The position numbers and the translations under genes are program-made. This document shows, piece by piece, positions 34,513 through 47,500 of a stretch of 64,000 nucleotides of DNA. This DNA comes from Paracentrotus lividus (taxonomy: Eukaryota; Echinodermata; Echinoidea; Camarodonta; Echinidae), in the NCBI GenBank assembly GCA_940671915.1, contig CALNVZ010003430.1, positions 23,028,660-23,092,659 of the forward strand. Reading direction: 5' to 3'. How positions within the stretch are numbered: the first letter of the stretch is position 1; every line of letters starts with the position of its first letter. The notes below the pieces were generated by a model. The model saw nothing but the letters and a program-made list of their open reading frames with translations, ran no database searches and was not told the origin of the DNA.

Positions 34513-37500
34513 AGGACAATTACCCCCGGACAATTACACCCCCGAGGACAATTACCCCCCGGACAATTACCCCCGGACAAATTACCCCGAGGACAAATTA
34601 CCCCCGAGGACAATTACCCCCAGACAATTATCCCCGGACATATTACCCCCCGGACAATTCCCCCGGACTACCGCCCCGGAATTACCCCCAGGACAATTTA
34701 TAACCGCCCACCGGGACAATACCAGCTCCCGGCAACCCCAGGAAATACCCCCCGCCGACAATTACGCCTCCCCAACATTCCCCCCGCGCGAACCAATCCT
34801 ACAGGGCATTACCCCGTGACTAACATTAACCCCACGGAGTACAAATGTGCCCATAACAATGTAGTGGCTTCGTACCCCACCAATTATCGCGACATTCCCA
34901 CAAATTCACCGGATCTTGATCTTATTTAATGGAGTCTCTTCCCTACGTTTCTGTTATTTAGCTATCTCCTTCTCTCATCTCTCTCTCTCTCGTACACTCT
35001 ATATTTCTATTTTCCACTATTCACCGCCGTCTTCCATTAACAATAATAATATAGTGGCGCTAATTTAAACATTTATCATCCCGGTTCATTATGTCATATA
35101 ATATCGTAGTGTTTGAACATGCGTCACACGGATCTGAATATAATAGTCTGATAACAAGATACTGCCGTGTTAAAAATGACAGAAAACTCAGAATTAGTAC
35201 AATGATGCGTCCTAGCTAGAATCGTGTTCTTTAGGCTACAACAAAAGTAGCTTCGCAAAGTTCAAATTCGCGTAATATAGGCTATTAATTTCATAATATA
35301 TTGGTAGCATTCAATTTGTGCGAATTCAGTATACAGAATGACATAGGTCAGAGCAGGGATGAGAGACAATGTTGAATAGCTATATGCCGAATGCAATGCT
35401 TATTACTGTTGAAGTAGAAATGCCGCAAATACGAAATCAATCAACATACAATCCGTAATTTGAATGATTGAATAACGATTCTTGACTGGCAAGCATTCGA
35501 TGCAGGCAGGTTTTTTATTTCCGAAACATGAATGCCTATTAACTATGCAATTGATGTGACCCAACAAAAGAAATTGGCGAGGAAACCTACATATTAAGCA
35601 TTTTATTAATGTGCCGAATATCTAATTAAACTATTCAGTGGCGAGCAGCTAATATTATTACCTAGGCAATAGCCATAGCTGCCCTAATAAAGGACGCTTC
35701 AGGCATTCAGAGAGGAATTATCATTCCTGAACCGAAAGTACCCATAACCTACTGGAGTCAAAGTCATCGGGCCACATGTGTAGATTAATATATTAAACCA
35801 AAGGACATTAGTGAATGGAGGGGATTCCGGAACCGACGTACCTTGTGATCGTCAGCCCAACCGACATACCATATCTGACCCACAAACAACCTCCACCCGC
35901 TCCTCCCCTTTTGTTTGCTTTAGCGGTGCCTTCTGCGCCATGAAAAAATGGGGGGGGCTTGCGCCGAAGCCCCCTGTTATGATACACAAAATGCATCAGA
36001 AAATGTAAACTGGCCCTCAATTCCCGACGGTGGATTCGACAAAATCCGTGGGCGTCATCAGGGCCATAATCAATGACTCCATAAATGAACAAATAAAGTG
36101 AAAATAACTTATGTATGATATTTAATTTTACGATTAACCTTATTTTTTCATAAAAATGATTGGGCTTTAGTTTATATTTGCCAACTTATATTGTTTAAAT
36201 TATGGAGTTATTAATTATCTCCTTTATTGCCGCCCTAGAAACCATGGGCTCAGACCACGGTTTATTAATATTGCCTGATGGTTCGCGAAACACGAGATCT
36301 CGCCCGAATTCGCTATCAACAAAACACGCAATATGACCTTTACCTTTAAGTGACCTTGACCCCTATATGACCTTTGACCTCATCATTCTCATCAACACAT
36401 AAGTTGTATTAACAAGGATAATTATTACCAGGGTGAACAAAACTGATCCTATAAAAGAAAATAGGAAAGTTAAACAAAAAGTTTAAGAAAGAACGGTCCT
36501 AAACTTGAACATTTTGACCCATATAACCTTAACTCTGATCTCATCATCCTCATCAAGGACACTGTGGTAATTACCAAGAATCATTTGTACCAAGTGTGAA
36601 CACAATTGATGGAGAAATAAGAAATAGAGAGCAAGTTAAACAAAAACTTTAAACATTTGTAAATGGCCTCATATCATTTGACCTTTTGACCCTAGATGAC
36701 TTTGACCCGATCATCCTTATCACAACAATATGGTATCACCCAAGTATCATTTGTACCAAGTGTGAATACAAATGATACAGAAAATAAGAAATCAGAGCAA
36801 GTTAAACAAAAACGAAAAAAAGACATTTTCGTAAATAGAGACTAACAGACCAACAGACTAACAGGAAATATGATACTAGGTCTCTGCCGAAACATTCGTT
36901 CAGGCGAAACAAAATAAATAGAAATAGATCAGTTGGAACTAGAGAATGAATCACCAGTAAATACAACATTTGTATTATTTTGTGTAATTGTGTACTCTCA
37001 TGAATGTTCAATTTATTTTTTATGAAAAATAAAAGAGATATATGGGGCCAAACATATTTTCTGATGCATAGGCGCAGAAATCGAAAAAGCGAAAAAACGG
37101 GAAAAAGCAAAGTAAAAAGAGAAAGTGAAAGAGTGAAAGAGAAAAGGAAAAAATGAGATATAACAGAAGAAGAGAAAGGAGAAAGTCATTAAGATAAAGA
37201 CAAGTAGAAAATAATCGAAAACACTGCGACAGCCGGGACGAGACTCAAATAGCGCCGCTTCGATAGACATAACATCAATTTGAGGGTGTGAGGTGCCCCG
37301 GAATCGTCGGCGGTTTTCGGCGAATTGTATCCTCATTACGAGGATCTGTAACGGTAGCCCTCCCTGTACGTTCCTGGGGTAATTCCGGGGGGTATCTGTC
37401 CTCGAGGTCAATGTCCGGGGGTAAATCTGGTCGTAATGGTTCCGGGGTAGGAATTGCGGTGGGGTAATTGTCCGGCGGGGTAATTGTCGGCGGCTCGGTA

Positions 37501-37646
37501 ATTGCTCGGCCGGGTAATTGCCTCGGGGTGGGTAAATTGATTCCGGGGGAATTGTTCCGGGGGTAATGTCCTTGGGGGGGTTAATTGTCCGGGGGTAATT
37601 GTCCGGAGGGGTAATTGTCCGGGGTAATTGTCCGGGGTAATGTCCT
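34513..37646. mobile_element. Foldback element with GGACAATTACCCC arrays at both ends
   Basis: The left 300 bp (34513-34810) is a degenerate tandem array of GGACAATTACCCCCGA-type units. The right 280 bp (about 37370-37646) is an array of the complement, GGGGTAATTGTCCGG. The arrays face each other across about 2.5 kb. Ends read AGGACAATTACCCCC and GGGGTAATGTCCT. The centre includes the TGACC repeat at 36330-36830 and otherwise no recognised gene. A foldback-type DNA transposon is the likeliest explanation; an autonomous partner was not seen. Confidence 0.6.
36330..36900. repeat. Three-unit TGACCTTTGACC repeat with a conserved tail
   Basis: Three units of about 160-170 bp (near 36335, 36505 and 36660), each with TGACC words, then CATCATTCTCATCA or CATCATCCTCATCA, then GTACCAAGTGTGAA, and GAGCAAGTTAAACAAAAAC. 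The stretch ends GGTCTCTGCCGAAACATTCG TTCAGGCGA, probably the end of a dispersed repeat. It lies inside the foldback element. Confidence 0.55.
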
Positions 37647-38197
37647 AGAACCGGTTTAAAGGCAAAATTGTCAATACAAAAGTCACAAAGTCACCTTTAA
37701 CTGTGCTCACTCGTCCATGACACAACGAATAGTGTTCATTTTCTCACAAAATGTTGTCGATAATGTTGATGATGATATCTAATGTCAATTCTTTTGAATA
37801 AAATTGTTTGGATTTTACCATTTTTGGAGCGGCTAACATAATTCTTAAACTTTTGCTCACTCATCCATAAAAAATAGTGAAATGTATCGGGATTGGTGTT
37901 GGATGATTCAAATTTTGGATGATAAATCCACCAAAATGTTTAAACACAAGGTAAAAGAAAATTTTACAAAATTGTTTTTTTACAGCCTAAAAAATGACCC
38001 TCGTGACTTTTGAAAATGTTCATTTTTGCTTTAAACGTTGATTACTCATACATGTTCAAGTGATCGATGTTCATTTTTTCACAGAGAGGTACTTAATAAG
38101 TGGATAAAACTTCCCTCAAATTATCGTACAAAAAACAAGCTCGTTCAAAAGTTACATCATTTTGATTAGGGGGGGACTTACTTTTTTGTTGTGTATA

Positions 38198-41100
38198 CAA
38201 GATCTTGACATGTCCTGCTTGGTCATCAAGATCGCCTGAAAAAAAATATTTAAGAGATCCTCTTCAGATATAAATTTGATGTCGACAGTAATAATAAAAG
38301 GGGAAATAAAAAACTATTTGATATCAATGGAGGATCCAGGATTTTAAAATGGAGGGCGCCGGGCCCGTGGGGGGGGGTGCTGCCAAAATTGTCTGATTTT
38401 AAAATACAGTCAATGAGTGGTTTCAATAAGGGGACATGCATCAGCAAAAATTTCCTGCATTCAAGATTATTCTGAAACAAAATTTACAAGAGATTCTTTG
38501 ATATCAATAATATTGTAAAGTTGTTGTTATGTCTTGCTTATAAGTGAAGGATGTTACATTTGGGGGGAAATAGACTATTTCATATAAGATTTGGTAAAAA
38601 GGTGCAATTATCGATAATTAAACAGTGCTTTCAAGTAACAATTCATACATTACATGTTAGTATTTGATATCATTTTAGTGTTAACCCTTGAGATAGAATG
38701 ATCCTGCAGTTGCTAATGGACAACAGGAATTCCCCAGGAATTAAGTCATCTATTTATTATAGGCAGATCTGACCACCAGGAAATCCTTCCGGATACCCAT
38801 TTAAAACTTGAGAGTATTCAGTATCTTTAGTAATCTTGTCAAATCACTTTTATTTGGGATCCTTGATACAGAATTAGTACTTTTGTACAAATTGCTGATT
38901 TCTTATAAGTACCGCGTACTTATAGAAAATTTGGTTGAAAATCATCTGTTGGACTTTGATTTGCATTTTAAGTTTGTTAATTATGAGGCTCTCACTTCAC
39001 CTCCACATGTTGCTATGGAAACCTAGATACAAATATTTGAAATGAAAGTAAATGGATACTATTGAGTTTATTTGAGTAATGAATAAATTTGTTCAGTCCA
39101 ATTAAAAAAAAATGAAAAGTTCCGCAAAAAGGATTTTGTTGAGGGATTGTTCCCTTTACCCTCACAGTCACATGCCTTTCCCAATTTCCCTGTGGCGAAA
39201 ACATTTTTGGGTCCATGGCTTTTCTAGCTAGCCCCCCCCCCCCCCTCCTGCAAATAAAATGGCCAAGAAAAAAAGAAACTCAAAAATCCTTGATCCGCTA
39301 GTAGGCAATGGTGCACATTTACAGTATGTAAGCAAGCAGAAAAATTGGTAAATTGTGTAATGGCAAACTTGAAACCAAAAGTGCAAATATTTTCCATCAA
39401 TAATTGTAGTATTTATAGGTGTTGGTTTTTTTATAGAAAAATTGTAGAGACTGGTCATGTAATTAGTATATCTTTCAATAATCAGAGTCAAGATTGAGTG
39501 GATAAAAACCCACCATGAAAATGGTTGAGTGCGAATCTGGGTCATCACCTGTTTATAGTTGAAATGCATTTATTGTTCTTCGTTCATAAAAACTGTTCGC
39601 TCTGACACAGACAAAAGTACAATAAAAGATCATTGACATTTATAGATTTCAAACATTCACACTTCCTCTTCCAAAATTTTCATATTCAATTCAAAGACCA
39701 TTTGATTATCATTTATTGTACCTGTATTAGATTGATGCTATCGAAACGGAATTAGATAGATAAACAATAATAATAATATAGAGTAACATTTGAAAAAGTA
39801 ATATTTAGACTGTTCTTCCCTTTCCTGTGGTAATCAGGAAGTTATATTGGGAAATTAGCAGGAACCCAGTAAAATGTGCCCGAGAAATTTGAACTCTAGC
39901 CCGAGCCCCACCCCATTCCTAATTTTAAACATGGGCCCTACTTAGTATAATCAGGGCCCCCTATGAAAAAAGAAATTATTCTAGTGCCTTGCATTGAGAT
40001 ACTTTACCAAAATATATGATGCAAATATATAAAGTTCATTTATAACATACATTTCCCCCCCCCCCTCCCAACCCATCCCCACATCAAAATAAAAAAGAAA
40101 AAAAGGAGAATAATAAAATAAATAATAAATAATTGTATTCTTGGAATACATGTAGGTTTTCATTTCTAAATTTGGATACTATTCAGACTGATGTGAGGAC
40201 TGACATTTTTGTGGATTGCAATTTTTGTATCTTCCGAAACAAATATTTGAATATAAACATTAGGGAGAGACAGAGAAAGACGTGCTGGTTGTATGCTCTG
40301 TCATGCTTTATTGGGTTTCAATCAAGGGCAGTTTCAAAGTCTACTTTTGAAACTTAATTTTATTGGAAACTCCCTCGTTTTATTCTTCTGCGAGACTTCA
40401 CATGAAAAGGATGGTCTCGATGTTGATTCCACATTGAGCTTATGAAGAGGTATTCACAGCATATCTTTTTTGTACTCGCTTTCCTGTGGAACATTTCAGA
40501 CAGAGCATTTATTTGAGAATTTTTAACACTTGTATTGATATTCATTATTATCAGCATTCAACAGGTATAATTGATTGGAAATAGTGACTGGTATCAAATG
40601 GAAACTGGCTTAGATTGATTCTGAAATCTGTTCATTGGTTATTGGAAACTTCCTGGAACTCACTATTCTGAAAAACATCAACTGCATAGAGACTGCATCG
40701 AATGGTGGCTCAACTTTCTGAAATTTCTTATTTTCAAATTGCTTGTTACTCGGCCTAAAATTGCTTGGCAGTTATCATCTATTGGTAGATTGAACATTCT
40801 CTATTTTGTTGAAGTGTGTGAGAAGTTATTTTCTGTCACTCTTTGAGAGAATATTCTAGATTTCGTCAACTGGAGAATATTTCTGCTACCGATCAGAAAA
40901 GAAACTCCTGGAATGAATTGTACTTTTGCACTGAAATTAATTAGTTCCACTAGTTAATGACTAATACATGTAAATGTATCTGTATTTGTCAATTACAAAT
41001 ATTGACGTACATGTTTGTATTACTAATTTGTCTAAATTGATAAAGATATGAATGTTGGACAGATCTTTATTTACCCAGGCCTGTGAACTGTCACCTACTT

Positions 41101-41456
41101 GAAACTCTTTCTATATTGATTCGCTGGATACCAGTCATATATCTACCACCGTCAGAACTAGATATTTATGAAAGTCTCCACTTCAACAGGATTAGAAAGA
41201 TCGTTATAGTATTTCATGAACTTGATTTTTCTATCTTTAATCTCAAGTACGAATGCTCGGTTGTTAATCAACTTTGTGACATTTGCTGACGTATAAGACA
41301 CAAGCTCTCATATTCCAATTCTGAGAAAGTACTATGCCATACTGACATAACTACATATATACAGAGACCGCAGCTAAGTTTGGGGCAATTTATTGTCGAC
41401 AAAACAGAGCTTACTGGAACTGATTTCACTCTCTGGATAAAACCAGTCCAAGAAAT
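38198..41456. other. No proven gene; likely upstream region of the CARD gene
   Basis: About 3.2 kb with no recognised exon. Two fragments, 38330-38400 (GGAGGATCCAGGATTTTAAA) and 39219-39300 (AAAAATCCTTGATCCGCTAG), resemble opposite ends of a CGGATC-type hAT-like element, but pairing is weak. The promoter of the CARD gene may lie near the right end: a TATATA word occurs at about 41354, roughly 100 bases before the start codon. Confidence 0.35.
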
Positions 41457-41526
41457 ATGGCTACTGCTTTTCCTTTAGATGATGGGGAGACAGAAGACCC
41501 ATCACAAACTCTTCAAAATGAAAATG
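41457..41526 (+). CDS. CARD gene, coding exon 1
   Basis: Starts MATAFPLDDGETEDPSQ and ends in phase 1 at AATG|GTAAGG, exactly the phase needed by the acceptor at 52717-52718; the joined codon is G|AT (Asp). The start context AATATGG has G at +4. An upstream in-frame stop was not sought base by base. An alternative is that translation begins at the Met in exon 2 (52748, GCCATGG, an excellent context), making this exon untranslated or spurious; phase match and acidic style argue for it being real. Confidence 0.65.
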
Positions 41527-44500
41527 GTAAGGTATCAATATTAATTGCTACAATAGAATTCCGTAATTGGGAGCATAAGGACCGTGCTGTGAAACAGTCA
41601 TGGTTAAGACTGATTAGTTTCTTTCTTTTTTTTTTTGAAGAAGAAGCACTATAGTTTTTGATTATACACTCTTTTGAAGATTTTTGAAGATTTCATTTGC
41701 CTGTATTCTAATCTTTTTTAGTGACTTCACTTTCCTCTTTTTTAACTTTGTAAAGACTTCACTTAACTTTCTTTTTTTATAAATTTGTAAAGACTTTCCT
41801 TAACTCTTTTTTTTTTTTTAATAACTTTGTAAAGACTTATTTACCTCTTTTCTAACTTTGTAAAGACTTCACTTCACTCTTTTATAACTTGGTAAATACT
41901 TCACCTTTCTCTTTTCTAACTTTGTACAGACTTTACTTCACTCTTTTCTAACTTTGTAAAGACGTCAGTCTTTTCTCTTTTATAACTTTGTAAAGACTTC
42001 ACTTCAGTTCCTTCTCACTTTTTAAAGAATTCACTTAACTCTTTTCTTACTTTAAAGACTTCTATTAACTATTTTCTTATCTTTTTTTTTTTTTTTTAGA
42101 GAGAGAATCCACTTCCCTCTTTTTCTAACTTTTCAAAGACTTCACCTCCCTCTTTTCTAACTTTTGTAAAGACTTCACTTAACTCTTTTCCAATCCATTT
42201 TGAGGGATTTTTCTTCTCTTGTGTTAAAACTTTTTAGAGACTTTACTTCACTCTTTTGCTAAGAAAGACTTCACTTCTTTTTTTTATTACTTTGTTTTTA
42301 AGTTTTCAATTTCTTTACAAAAATAGCATTATCATAGGTTTAGAAAACCTTCATTACCCAGATTGAACAACTTCTTTCAAATTAAACATTACAAAGTTTT
42401 ATAGACATGTCGGAAATTGCTTTCAGGTCAACCTACCATTTCATCAACAAAATTTGGGGATTAGGTATATTTGCTAAGTAAAATCATTTGAAATTTTTGC
42501 TGATCATAAAGACTTAGTTGGTCAGGACCAAGATGTAGCCATCATTTTTTATTTTGACAAGTTCTACCGAAAGAAAAAACAGTGTGAGGTAAGTGAAATT
42601 GAAAGTTATTTGATTCTACATTCCAAGTGCAAAGTCATTTATCCACTCTCAGTTTTCACGTGGCTGCAAGGATGTTAAGGATGTGGTTTGCAATAACATC
42701 AGGTTTTATTTTCTAACAAATACCACAAAGAGTAAGTTAAAGTTGAATTAAGAAGACGATCCCAAATATTGAGATATTTATATTAATAGCATCCTTACAA
42801 CCCCCCAGAAATACTGAGTGGCGTTTCAACCCCCAAAATAAGTTAAGAATAGTGAATTTTAACGATGTACCCCTACCCATATTTTCTGAGTTCGCTCCCC
42901 GGGGATGCCTACTAATACTAGTGTTCTCTCCGTCGACGTCACAAACGGGAATTCGGTCTTGGCGAAGTAAACACAAGGCATGCCGTGTGTACACACTGAC
43001 ACATTTATATGAATCTACTTGTGTGTCAGAACTTTTATTTTATCGTTATTAAGTTTATGTGAATGATTTTAAAACAGAAATAAAAATGAAGCTATGTCAT
43101 ACAGTCAATAATATGCCTCTAAATTGCTAGAATATTGTTATTTGTAGCATTTTAAGACGAGGGCCGTGGCGAAACAAGTCAATAAATACCGACTGTTATA
43201 GTGTTACGGTATGGAAATCAGCTAGTTGTGGTGTGCAGTTGATCAATTTGCGAAACGTAAATACTTATAAAAGTAGATTTATGAACATACTCATTCTCCA
43301 AAATATGTAACTGCCCTCTAAATGATACGATAGACCTATAGATTAATTTCAAGAGAAATAATATGAAATTTGATCGAGATATGCTCACCGGTCAATCGCG
43401 TAGCGGACGCTAATCGTTCGTGTTATTGTAAGATATTCTTCCGCGTGTGATGCGACCGGCTCTTGAAAAACCAAGTCGCTAGCGGAATCGGTCTGCGCTT
43501 GCCGCCGGCGCGGTTGGCCTGGCAAGCTAGCTTCATGTATATGTGCTACGTGTTCGCTTTTGCGCTACACTTTGCAAATAATACCGTCTCATGAATTCGG
43601 TTTTGCCTTACAATTTATACGAAAATCAGTCGGTATAGGCCTTGAAGTAAGTAAGTAGAATTGTTTATCAATTTCTTTGTGAGTTTGCTTCATCATCTTT
43701 CACTATATGTCTTTAAAATTCATAGAAAGGTCATTTTTAACCAAACTTCACCCATTTGATCTCGAATACTTGTCAACAAGGAATAACGAAATCATCATAA
43801 GCAAGCCACAGAAATGCACAGTATAGTGTACAGCAAAGCAACACACACAAATAAAACTACACAATACACACGTATACGGAACAAGCTGCTCAAGCTGCGT
43901 GTGCACTGTGTGAGCGACCGGATCTACAGTGTACGTCACCTCACAGAACTCGATCGTATACTCAGAGTTAAAAAATATATAAAATAGTGAAAATATCAAT
44001 AAATAACTCATTGTTTGCAATAATACTTCACAATTTAAGACTTGGAAATCGTTATTCATACTATTGTTTATATAGGGATAGTAAAGATTTGTACATATGA
44101 TCCTAAATTATTTGAATTGACTTCCTTGAAAAAAATTGGTAAAATCATTTAACTCTATCTGCGCATCATTCTGTATTCAACATCCAGGCACGATATACAC
44201 AATACCCGGCCGTGACGTCAGTCTTTCACGCCCAGGCAGGAGGCTAATTTCATAAACTATGAAACCAGAATATTGAGAAGCCAGAGGATTTTTGTGATAT
44301 GCTATCTGTGTGAACAACTTATATATGCTATATATTATCTGTAGAACCCAATTTAATGGAAATTCATCCCCTTCTTAATTCAACTTTAACAGATTTTCTG
44401 TCTTCTGACCAAAAACCAAATCTTCCTGGCACCCTTGTGATGTTATGTGATCAAAAAATTAATATCACCAAAAAAGACATTTAGACTCGTATTCTGAATC

Positions 44501-47500
44501 GCTGACTGGAGTTGTGCTATGGCACTGAAATTGTACGAATTCTGAGACGAGAATGCAACGTTGGTTTAAATTCACAGCACGCTTCTCTATGAAGAGCCAG
44601 TGTAGTGCGAGTCTAAAAATACAAATCTAGTCTGCGATCGCGTTAAGAAAGCTGACTGAATATGTACAAACATTTGTAAAGAATCCTAAACTAGGGCAGT
44701 TCAGAATATGGGCGTTAGGATTTTATACATTCTTTGTGATAATAAAGAACTGAATAATTTGAAGTACCTATTATCTATTGCTCAATGCAATTACAATATT
44801 ATGTTTGTTACCATGGAAAAACACAATTTATCTCTCAAAGTAGTTGGTATAATGTAAATTGATTCCTGTTCTTCCTGAAATTCTATTCAATCCTGTTTAT
44901 TTAATGATCATGGTATCGCGATGCAGTAAGCAACTGATACTTCAATATTATTCTATGGAACAGAAGGATTACACTTCTCAAATTACGTTTTACAAATGTA
45001 TTTGGCTAAATTTCAAATATTTTGAGATGATGTTCACTGTTTACGTGATATGTACAGTATAACCATACATGAAAAATCTAGAATATCAAATCTTGATATA
45101 TGTTGGCTGTACACCCTTGTGGGAAATATACATGTAGGTGTAAAATTCATCAAATATCCCTCAATGTTTGTTAGCTGTATCCCTAGATACACAGGTGTTC
45201 ATGTGGTATAGTGTAGGCGTAAATGTAAAATCCCTAAATATTTGTTGGCTGTAAATTCGATCATGTGGTAGGCCTGCGCTATCAAACCCCTCAATATTTG
45301 TTATCTGAATCTCGCTACAATCTGAAGGTTTTATGTGGTACACTGTAAGCATAAATATGCCTATCAACATTTGGCCACATAGCAGTTAGGGCCTCAATTT
45401 GACTCAAATTTCCGCTATTTACCGGTAATACAAATTTTAGCCAATATCATGAATATAAACATATCTGATGTAAATATGAACGCGAACAATATGAGGACAT
45501 TTTAGGCCATTTTTTGCTACCAGGATGCTACTTTCGTAATTGGTTTTTATTGTCCCAGGCGAACGAGTTCGAGCAGGGGACTATGAAACGGGCTCCGTAC
45601 GTGTGTATGTGTGTGTGTGTGTCCGTCCGTCCGTCCGTCCGTCGTGTCCGTCCGTCGTGCGTCCGTATGTGATCAAAATCTTCCATTTGCTACTCCTTCG
45701 CATTTTTCATCCGATTTCGATTCCGTTTGCTTTATATGATAGCACTAGGTGATGGCTACCAAACTTCTTCAAGAATTTTGACCTTTGACCTTTGACCCTG
45801 ATTTTTGACCTATATTGTTAATTGCTACAAAATGCTACTCCTTCGCCATTTTTCATCCGATTTCGATTCTGTTTGCTTTATATGATAGCACTAGGTGAGG
45901 GCTACAAAACTTGTTCACGAATTTTGACTTTTGACCCCTTTGACCTTTGACCTTCATTTTTGACCTATATTGTTAATTGGCTACAAAATGCTACTCCTTC
46001 GCCATTTTTCATCCGATTTCGAATCCGTTTGCTTTATATGATAGCACTAGGTGAGGGCTACAAAACTTCTTCACGGAATTTTGACTTTTGACCCTTTGAC
46101 CTTTGACCTTGATTTATACTTATATTGTACATTGGCTACAAAATGCTACTCCTTCACCATTTTTCTTTCCGATTTCGATTATGTTGCTTTATGTGATAGC
46201 ACTAGGTAATGGCTACAAAATTTCTTCACCGAATTTTGACCTTTGACCTTTATTTTTTACCTTATATTGTTAATTGGCTACAAAATGCTACTCCTTCGCC
46301 ATTTTTCATCTCGATTTCGATTCCGTTTGCTTTATGTGATAGCACTAGGTGAGGACTACAAAACTTCGTCACGGAATTTTGAATTTTGACCCCTTTGACC
46401 TTTGACCTTCAATTTTACTTATATTGTAATTGGCTACAAAATGCTACTCCTTCACCAATTTTCATCCGATTTCGATTCCGCTTGCTTTATGTGATAGCAC
46501 TAGGTAATAGCTACAAAAAATTTTCACAGAATTTTGACCTTTGACCTTTGACCTATATTGTTAATTGGCTACAAAATGCTACTCCTTCGCCATTTTTCAT
46601 CCGATTTCGATTCTGTTTGCTTTATGTGATAGCACTAGGTGAGGACTACAAATTGTTCACAGAATTTTGTGACTTTTGACCCCTTTGACCTTTGACCTTG
46701 ATTTTCGACCTTTATTGTTAATTGGCTACAAAATGCTACTCCTTCACCATTTTTCATCTGATTTCAATTCCGCTTGCTTTATGTGATAGCACTAGGTGAT
46801 GGCTACAATACTTCTTCACAGAATTTTGACCTTTGACCTTTGACCTTGATTTTTGACCTATATTGTTAATTGGCTACAAAATGCTACTCCTTCGCCATTT
46901 TCATCCGATTTTGATTCCGTTTGCTTTATGTGATAGCACTAGGTGAGGACTACAAAACTTCTTCACAGAATTTTGACCTTGACCTTGATTTTTGACCTAT
47001 ATTGTTAATTGGCTACAAAATGCTACTCCTTCGCCATTTTTCATCCGATTTCGAATCCGTTTGCTTTATATGATAGCACTAGGTGAGGGCTACAAAACTT
47101 TTTCACGGAATTTTGACTTTTGACCCCTTTGACCTTTGACCTTGATTATAACTTATATTGTACATTGGCTACAAAATGCTACTCCTTCACCATTTTTTCT
47201 TCCGATTTCGATTCTGTTTGCCTTATGTGATAGCACTGATCGTGATATAATGGGAATTTTACATTATCGGCGGGACATAGGGGAGAGCGGGGTTAGTTGG
47301 AACATTTTTCACAAAATGGCCGTAAAACAAAAGCGGATTTATTTCAAGAAACAATAAACAATCAGCTTGAGTGTATTCTGTATGCTACAAATGTACCCAT
47401 AAAATTCTGAAAGTTAGTGATGGTTCCGGAAAAAATTCATCTTCAACAAGACCATGTCAAGTGTTCCAACTAACCCCACACACGGGGTTAGTTGGAACAT

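Larger units (their letters stand above)
33345..38197. mobile_element. 4.85-kb inverted-repeat element with a second element nested in it
   Basis: The left end TATACACAAAAAAAAAGTAAG, then TCCCCCCCTAATCAAAATGATGT, is matched in inverted form at the right end (about 38145-38197). Similarity, with interruptions, extends several hundred bases inward (for example AACTTTTGA next to the terminus, and farther in AAAAGTCAC-type words). A TA target duplication is possible but the flanks are TA-rich. No transposase was recognised. The middle is occupied by the foldback at 34513-37646. Confidence 0.6.

Noticed and set aside
34513-34810. Regular repeats with spacers suggesting a CRISPR array
   Set aside because: The units are degenerate with almost no spacers, lie in an animal genome and have an inverted partner array; this is a transposon terminus or minisatellite.
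34481-34819. A 112-codon Pro-rich frame on the plus strand
   Set aside because: It is the translation of the GGACAATTACCCC array; repeat-derived, not a gene.
38330-39300. A CGGATC-type hAT-like element
   Set aside because: Possible ends at 38330 and 39300 pair over only about 15 bases with mismatches and no target duplication was found.
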